From contig CAMCYV010000043.1 in the NCBI GenBank assembly GCA_945885645.1, forward strand, positions 1 through 9,466: a stretch of DNA of 9,466 bases. Direction: 5' to 3'. This stretch comes from Bifidobacterium breve. GTDB lineage: Bacteria > Actinomycetota > Actinomycetes > S36-B12. This document shows, piece by piece, positions 7,220 to 9,466 of this stretch. The notes under the pieces are model-generated. The model was not told the DNA's origin. It did no database searches and saw only the letters and a program-made list of their open reading frames with translations. Position numbers and translations under genes: made by a program. Each line of letters opens with the position of its first letter. Position 1 is the stretch's first letter.

Positions 7220-8436
7220 GGGACACGAATGAGTAAAGCGTCTCCTTGCCCTCCACCACCGCAAAGCCCGGCCGCGCCGATTCCTCCCCCACGACGGCGT
7301 AACTCATGAGCAAGGTGAAGAACCACACGAGCACCGGATGCACCCACCGGATGCCCCAAAGCAATCGCGCCACCGTTGACATTAACGTGATCGATGTCTG
7401 CGAGTGCACCTTCAGCGCTCAGAATTCGCGAAGAAATTATTGATACCGCGGCAAATGCCTCATTTATTTCGAACAGGTCGATTTCTTTGAGGCTAAGACC
7501 TGCTCTATGTGCCGCGGCGAGAATCGCGCGCGCTGGCTGTTCGTGCAAACTAGTGTCCGGCCCCGCAACATTGCCATGCGCTCCAATTTCGGCCAACCAG
7601 GTAAGACCAAGTTCAACGGCTTTGCTTTTACTCATGACAACAACGGCGGCAGCACCATCAGAAATTTGTGAGGCATTTCCCGCAGTCACGGTGCCTTCTT
7701 TACTAAATGCCGGGCGAAGCCCCGAAAGGCTTTGCGCGGTGGTCTCATCTCGAACCCCTTCATCGATAGAGACAACGATGGGATCTCCCTTACGAGTTGG
7801 TATGTGAACGGGGACAATCTCACTAGCGAATAGTTCGCGTGCGGCCGCAGCACGTTGATGCGATCTTGCGGCAACTTCATCTTGCTCTTCACGAGTTAGG
7901 TCATAGCGTTGGTTGTATCGCTCAGTTCCTGCACCCATAGCCTCGTTATCAAATGAACAAGTGAGCCCGTCTCGGGACATTGAGTCCACCATCAACCAGT
8001 CGCCGAACTTGACACCATCTCTCGACCCCAGGAGCAAGTGTGGTGCTTGAGTCATGGATTCCATACCTCCGGCAACAATGCATTGGGCTTCACCCGCCCG
8101 GATCAGTTGATCGGCTAGCGCAATGGCATCAAGACCTGAAAGACACATTTTGTTGATGGTCAGTGCCGGGACATTCATGCTTATCCCACCCAACACCGCG
8201 GCCTGCCGAGCCGCGTTTTGCCCGGCACCCCCTTGTAAAACCTGCCCCATGATCACGTAGTCAACTTCAGAGGCGGCCACTCCAGAGCGATCAAGTGCCC
8301 CCGCGATTGCGGCGCCACCCAGTTGCGAACTCGACAAGGACTTCAGGGCACCTAACAGCCTTCCTACCGGCGTGCGCGCCCCTTCAATGATGACGCTAGG
8401 TTCAAAATCGCCGCTTGTAATCCTGGGTTGCGTCAT
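7216..8436 (-). CDS. Acetyl-CoA C-acetyltransferase (thiolase)
   Basis: 406 residues, normal thiolase length. The nucleophile Cys98 is in INKMCLSGLDA. The other active-site residues are in NEAFA, GGAIALGHPVGASGARVV (His362) and GLCGGGGQGDA (Cys392), a complete biosynthetic/degradative thiolase set. It should condense two acetyl-CoA to acetoacetyl-CoA or run in reverse. In this setting it would be the entry step of the ethylmalonyl-CoA pathway, feeding crotonyl-CoA to Ccr, though a role in fatty-acid breakdown cannot be excluded. ATG 8436 is preceded by AAGGAG with 5 nt spacing, one of the best Shine-Dalgarno sequences in the window. It is transcribed divergently from the epimerase and followed after 33 nt by meaB. 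I recall a similar grouping of thiolase, MeaB and epimerase in Streptomyces. Confidence 0.95.
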   Translation of the reverse strand: MTQPRITSGDFEPSVIIEGARTPVGRLLGALKSLSSSQLGGAAIAGALDRSGVAASEVDYVIMGQVLQGGAGQNAARQAAVLGGISMNVPALTINKMCLSGLDAIALADQLIRAGEAQCIVAGGMESMTQAPHLLLGSRDGVKFGDWLMVDSMSRDGLTCSFDNEAMGAGTERYNQRYDLTREEQDEVAARSHQRAAAARELFASEIVPVHIPTRKGDPIVVSIDEGVRDETTAQSLSGLRPAFSKEGTVTAGNASQISDGAAAVVVMSKSKAVELGLTWLAEIGAHGNVAGPDTSLHEQPARAILAAAHRAGLSLKEIDLFEINEAFAAVSIISSRILSAEGALADIDHVNVNGGAIALGHPVGASGARVVLHLAHELRRRGGGIGAAGLCGGGGQGDALLIRVP

Positions 8437-8441
8437 GCTGA

Positions 8442-8447
8442 CTCCTT
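8442..8447 (-). promoter_or_regulatory. Shine-Dalgarno AAGGAG of the thiolase gene
   Basis: AAGGAG on the minus strand, 5 nt before ATG 8436. It shows that canonical ribosome binding is used here, in contrast to the divergent epimerase gene. Confidence 0.75.
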
Positions 8448-8469
8448 GACTTAATCACTCATGGGCTCG

Positions 8470-8499
8470 TTGGCCCGCTGCACCTAGCAAATGTACATT
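8470..8499 (+). promoter_or_regulatory. Candidate leaderless promoter of the epimerase gene
   Basis: TTGGCC (8470-8475) and TACATT (8494-8499, fits TANNNT) are separated by 18 nt. TACATT ends 6 nt before ATG 8506, and no Shine-Dalgarno is visible. The -10 lies in a perfect 10-bp palindrome AATGTACATT (8490-8499). The -35 overlaps a GGGC-N6-GCCC inverted repeat (8463-8476). Confidence 0.5.
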
Positions 8500-8505
8500 A
8501 GCGGC

Positions 8506-8946
8506 ATGCCTAATGAAACTGGAACTGACTTGAACAACTTGATACTCGGGATTGATCACGTTGGTATCGCCGTCCCTGACCTTGCCACCGGAAAGGCACT
8601 CTTCGAGGGCATTCTTGGTCTTCATGAGCATCATGCTGAGGTGAATGAAAGCCAAGGGGTGAGTGAGTCCATGATCGCTTTTCCAGACCAGGGTGCACAA
8701 ATCCAACTTCTAGCTCCACTGACCCCCGACACCACAATTGGGAAGTTTCTCGCCAATAAAGGCCCCGGCATTCAGCAGCTCGCGCTTCGAGTCAGCGATG
8801 TCGAGTTAGTAGCCTCCCATGTTCGTGCCGCGGGGATTCGAATGCTCTATGACACACCTCGGATTGGCACTGCGGGTAGCTTGGTCAATTTCGCCCACCC
8901 AGCGGATTGCGGTGGCGTTTTGATTGAGTTTGTTCAATATGCCTGA
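8506..8946 (+). CDS. mce: Methylmalonyl/ethylmalonyl-CoA epimerase
   Basis: 146 residues of the vicinal oxygen chelate (glyoxalase) fold, two beta-alpha-beta-beta-beta modules. Aligned by eye to the Propionibacterium shermanii epimerase (metal ligands His12, Gln65, His91, Glu141), this protein has His18 (IDHVGIAV), Gln67 (QIQLLAPL), Gln91 (GIQQLALRV) and Glu141 (GVLIEF). The third ligand position is therefore Gln instead of His. The general base Glu48 of the reference corresponds to Glu54 (GVSESM). It interconverts the (R) and (S) forms of methylmalonyl-CoA and, next to Ccr, probably ethylmalonyl-CoA. The start is put at ATG 8506, as MPNETG leads into the conserved strand; ATG 8491 would overlap the -10-like element and add only five residues. 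Its end overlaps the next small gene by 8 nt. Confidence 0.93.
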   Translation: MPNETGTDLNNLILGIDHVGIAVPDLATGKALFEGILGLHEHHAEVNESQGVSESMIAFPDQGAQIQLLAPLTPDTTIGKFLANKGPGIQQLALRVSDVELVASHVRAAGIRMLYDTPRIGTAGSLVNFAHPADCGGVLIEFVQYA

Positions 8947-9106
8947 ACTCGACATTCTGAGTTCTCCGTGGGCATCCATCGCGATTGGGGCTTTTGGGGC
9001 ACTCATGTTGGCAGCACTGTTTCGAAAAGCGCGCAAGTTATTCATTTTTGGAGTACTGGGTCTCATCCTTACGATTGGCGTGTTTTTGGGGAAAACAGGC
9101 GCTTAA
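8939..9106 (+). CDS. Small two-helix membrane protein of unknown function
   Basis: 55 residues from ATG 8939. Two hydrophobic segments, about 11-27 (WASIAIGAFGALMLAAL) and 33-50 (LFIFGVLGLILTIGVFLG), are joined by the very basic loop FRKARK. The positive-inside rule would place this loop in the cytoplasm with both ends outside. No family is recognised. The ATG lies inside the last codons of the epimerase gene (8-nt overlap, different frame), so translation is probably coupled to it. A TTG at 8924 is a poorer alternative. It ends 25 nt before the Ccr start. Its position between two enzymes of one pathway suggests co-expression, but a membrane role there is not obvious. The hydrophobic pattern and tight spacing argue it is a real gene. 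Confidence 0.65.
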   Translation: MPELDILSSPWASIAIGAFGALMLAALFRKARKLFIFGVLGLILTIGVFLGKTGA

Positions 9107-9119
9107 TATGTTTCTTTGA

Positions 9120-9125
9120 TTTAAT
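9120..9125 (+). promoter_or_regulatory. Candidate -10 element (TTTAAT), leaderless start of ccr
   Basis: TTTAAT matches TATAAT at 5 of 6 positions and ends 6 nt before GTG 9132, with no Shine-Dalgarno in the 25-nt gap and no convincing -35. It would give ccr its own transcript besides read-through from mce. Confidence 0.45.
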
Positions 9126-9131
9126 GCGCTA

Positions 9132-9466
9132 GTGCAAAAAATCATCGATGCTATTGAATCAGAAGCAGACCGCGAGACGTTTGAAGCTTTAGAGCTTCCC
9201 CCCACCTACCGTGCGGCACTTATTCGCTCGGAAGATCAAGAGATGTTTGCCGGCATGGAGACATGGGATAAGGACCCTCGCCGCAGCATCAAGATTGACG
9301 ACGTTCCCATCCCTGAGCTTGCACCTGGTGAAGCACTCATCGCCGTGATGGCATCGAGTATCAATTTCAATACGGTGTGGACGTCAATTTTCGAACCAGT
9401 ATCTACATTTGGTTTTTTGAAGCGTTATGCAAAATCACACCCCGATGGTGTCCGTCATGATCTGCC
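9132..9466 (+). CDS. ccr: Crotonyl-CoA carboxylase/reductase, 3' end cut by window
   Basis: The first 111 residues of a protein that is usually ~450 long. The segment is distinctive of Ccr: ALELPPTYRAALI, then DKDPRRSIKIDDVPIPELAPGEALIAVMAS, SINFNTVWTSIFEPVSTFGFL and finally RHDL at the edge, closely following the Streptomyces enzyme I remember. This is the N-terminal part of a medium-chain dehydrogenase/reductase; the NADPH and CO2-binding regions lie outside. The enzyme reductively carboxylates crotonyl-CoA to (2S)-ethylmalonyl-CoA, the committed step of the ethylmalonyl-CoA pathway, and can also supply extender units for polyketides. GTG 9132 is chosen because MQKIIDAIES aligns with the family start and an in-frame stop lies at 9117-9119. 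Co-orientation with mce fits the next pathway step. Confidence 0.95.
   Translation, partial: MQKIIDAIESEADRETFEALELPPTYRAALIRSEDQEMFAGMETWDKDPRRSIKIDDVPIPELAPGEALIAVMASSINFNTVWTSIFEPVSTFGFLKRYAKSHPDGVRHDL

Noticed and set aside
7394..7807. Rightward open frame of 137 codons opposite the thiolase
   Set aside because: It lies wholly within the thiolase gene in antisense and has Ser/Ala/Arg-rich shadow composition.
8491..8505. Upstream ATG for the epimerase gene
   Set aside because: It adds five residues without family support, has no Shine-Dalgarno and overlaps the better-fitting promoter element; ATG 8506 is preferred.
9108..9119. ATG TTT CTT TGA mini-frame just before ccr, in the same frame
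   Set aside because: Three codons with no ribosome-binding site; an upstream attenuator cannot be argued from this alone.

Overview
The window looks like a piece of an actinobacterial chromosome of medium GC. By eye most genes are near 50% GC, with some stretches above 60%. The closest remembered counterparts of almost every protein are actinobacterial: a mycobacterial-type GH57/GT4 pair, Streptomyces-type crotonyl-CoA carboxylase/reductase (Ccr), and the thiolase-MeaB-epimerase group. The moderate GC, very tight packing and apparent leaderless starts would fit a streamlined free-living (for example planktonic) actinobacterium, but that placement is inference. There is no rRNA, tRNA, CRISPR, transposase or phage gene.

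Left part (1-4837): polysaccharide metabolism. A GH57/DUF1957 alpha-glucan branching enzyme, cut by the left edge, runs rightward. It meets a leftward four-gene unit: enoyl-CoA hydratase, SAM methyltransferase, GT4 glycosyltransferase, hexapeptide-repeat O-acyltransferase. Two of the three junctions in that unit overlap (1-nt TAGTG and 4-nt GTGA) and the third has an 11-12 nt gap, so it is very probably one operon. A GH57 enzyme, a GT4 synthase, a methyltransferase and an acyltransferase together recall the mycobacterial cluster for methylglucose lipopolysaccharide (MGLP; Rv3030-Rv3037c region). The coding ends of the GH57 gene and the acyltransferase overlap by 91 bp tail to tail.

Middle (4838-6249): a leftward thioredoxin/TPR protein of the CnoX/YbbN type with an intact CxxC. 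Divergent from it is a lone AT-rich gene for a small ABM-fold (antibiotic biosynthesis monooxygenase-like) protein, in a 154-bp AT-rich intergenic region.

Right part (6250-9466): an acyl-CoA carbon module. MeaB and acetyl-CoA C-acetyltransferase run leftward. Methylmalonyl/ethylmalonyl-CoA epimerase, a 55-residue two-helix membrane protein and the start of crotonyl-CoA carboxylase/reductase run rightward from a shared 69-bp divergent region. With the hydratase at 3995-4795 these cover thiolase, crotonase, Ccr, epimerase and mutase-chaperone steps of the ethylmalonyl-CoA pathway. The 3-hydroxybutyryl-CoA dehydrogenase and the B12 mutases are not in view.

The most striking non-coding pattern is that five starts (5773-, 5928+, 7182-, 8506+, 9132+) lack a convincing Shine-Dalgarno sequence. 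Each instead has a -10-like hexamer ending exactly 6 nt before the start codon, the geometry expected of leaderless mRNAs. The thiolase, the hydratase and the acyltransferase have ordinary Shine-Dalgarno sequences.
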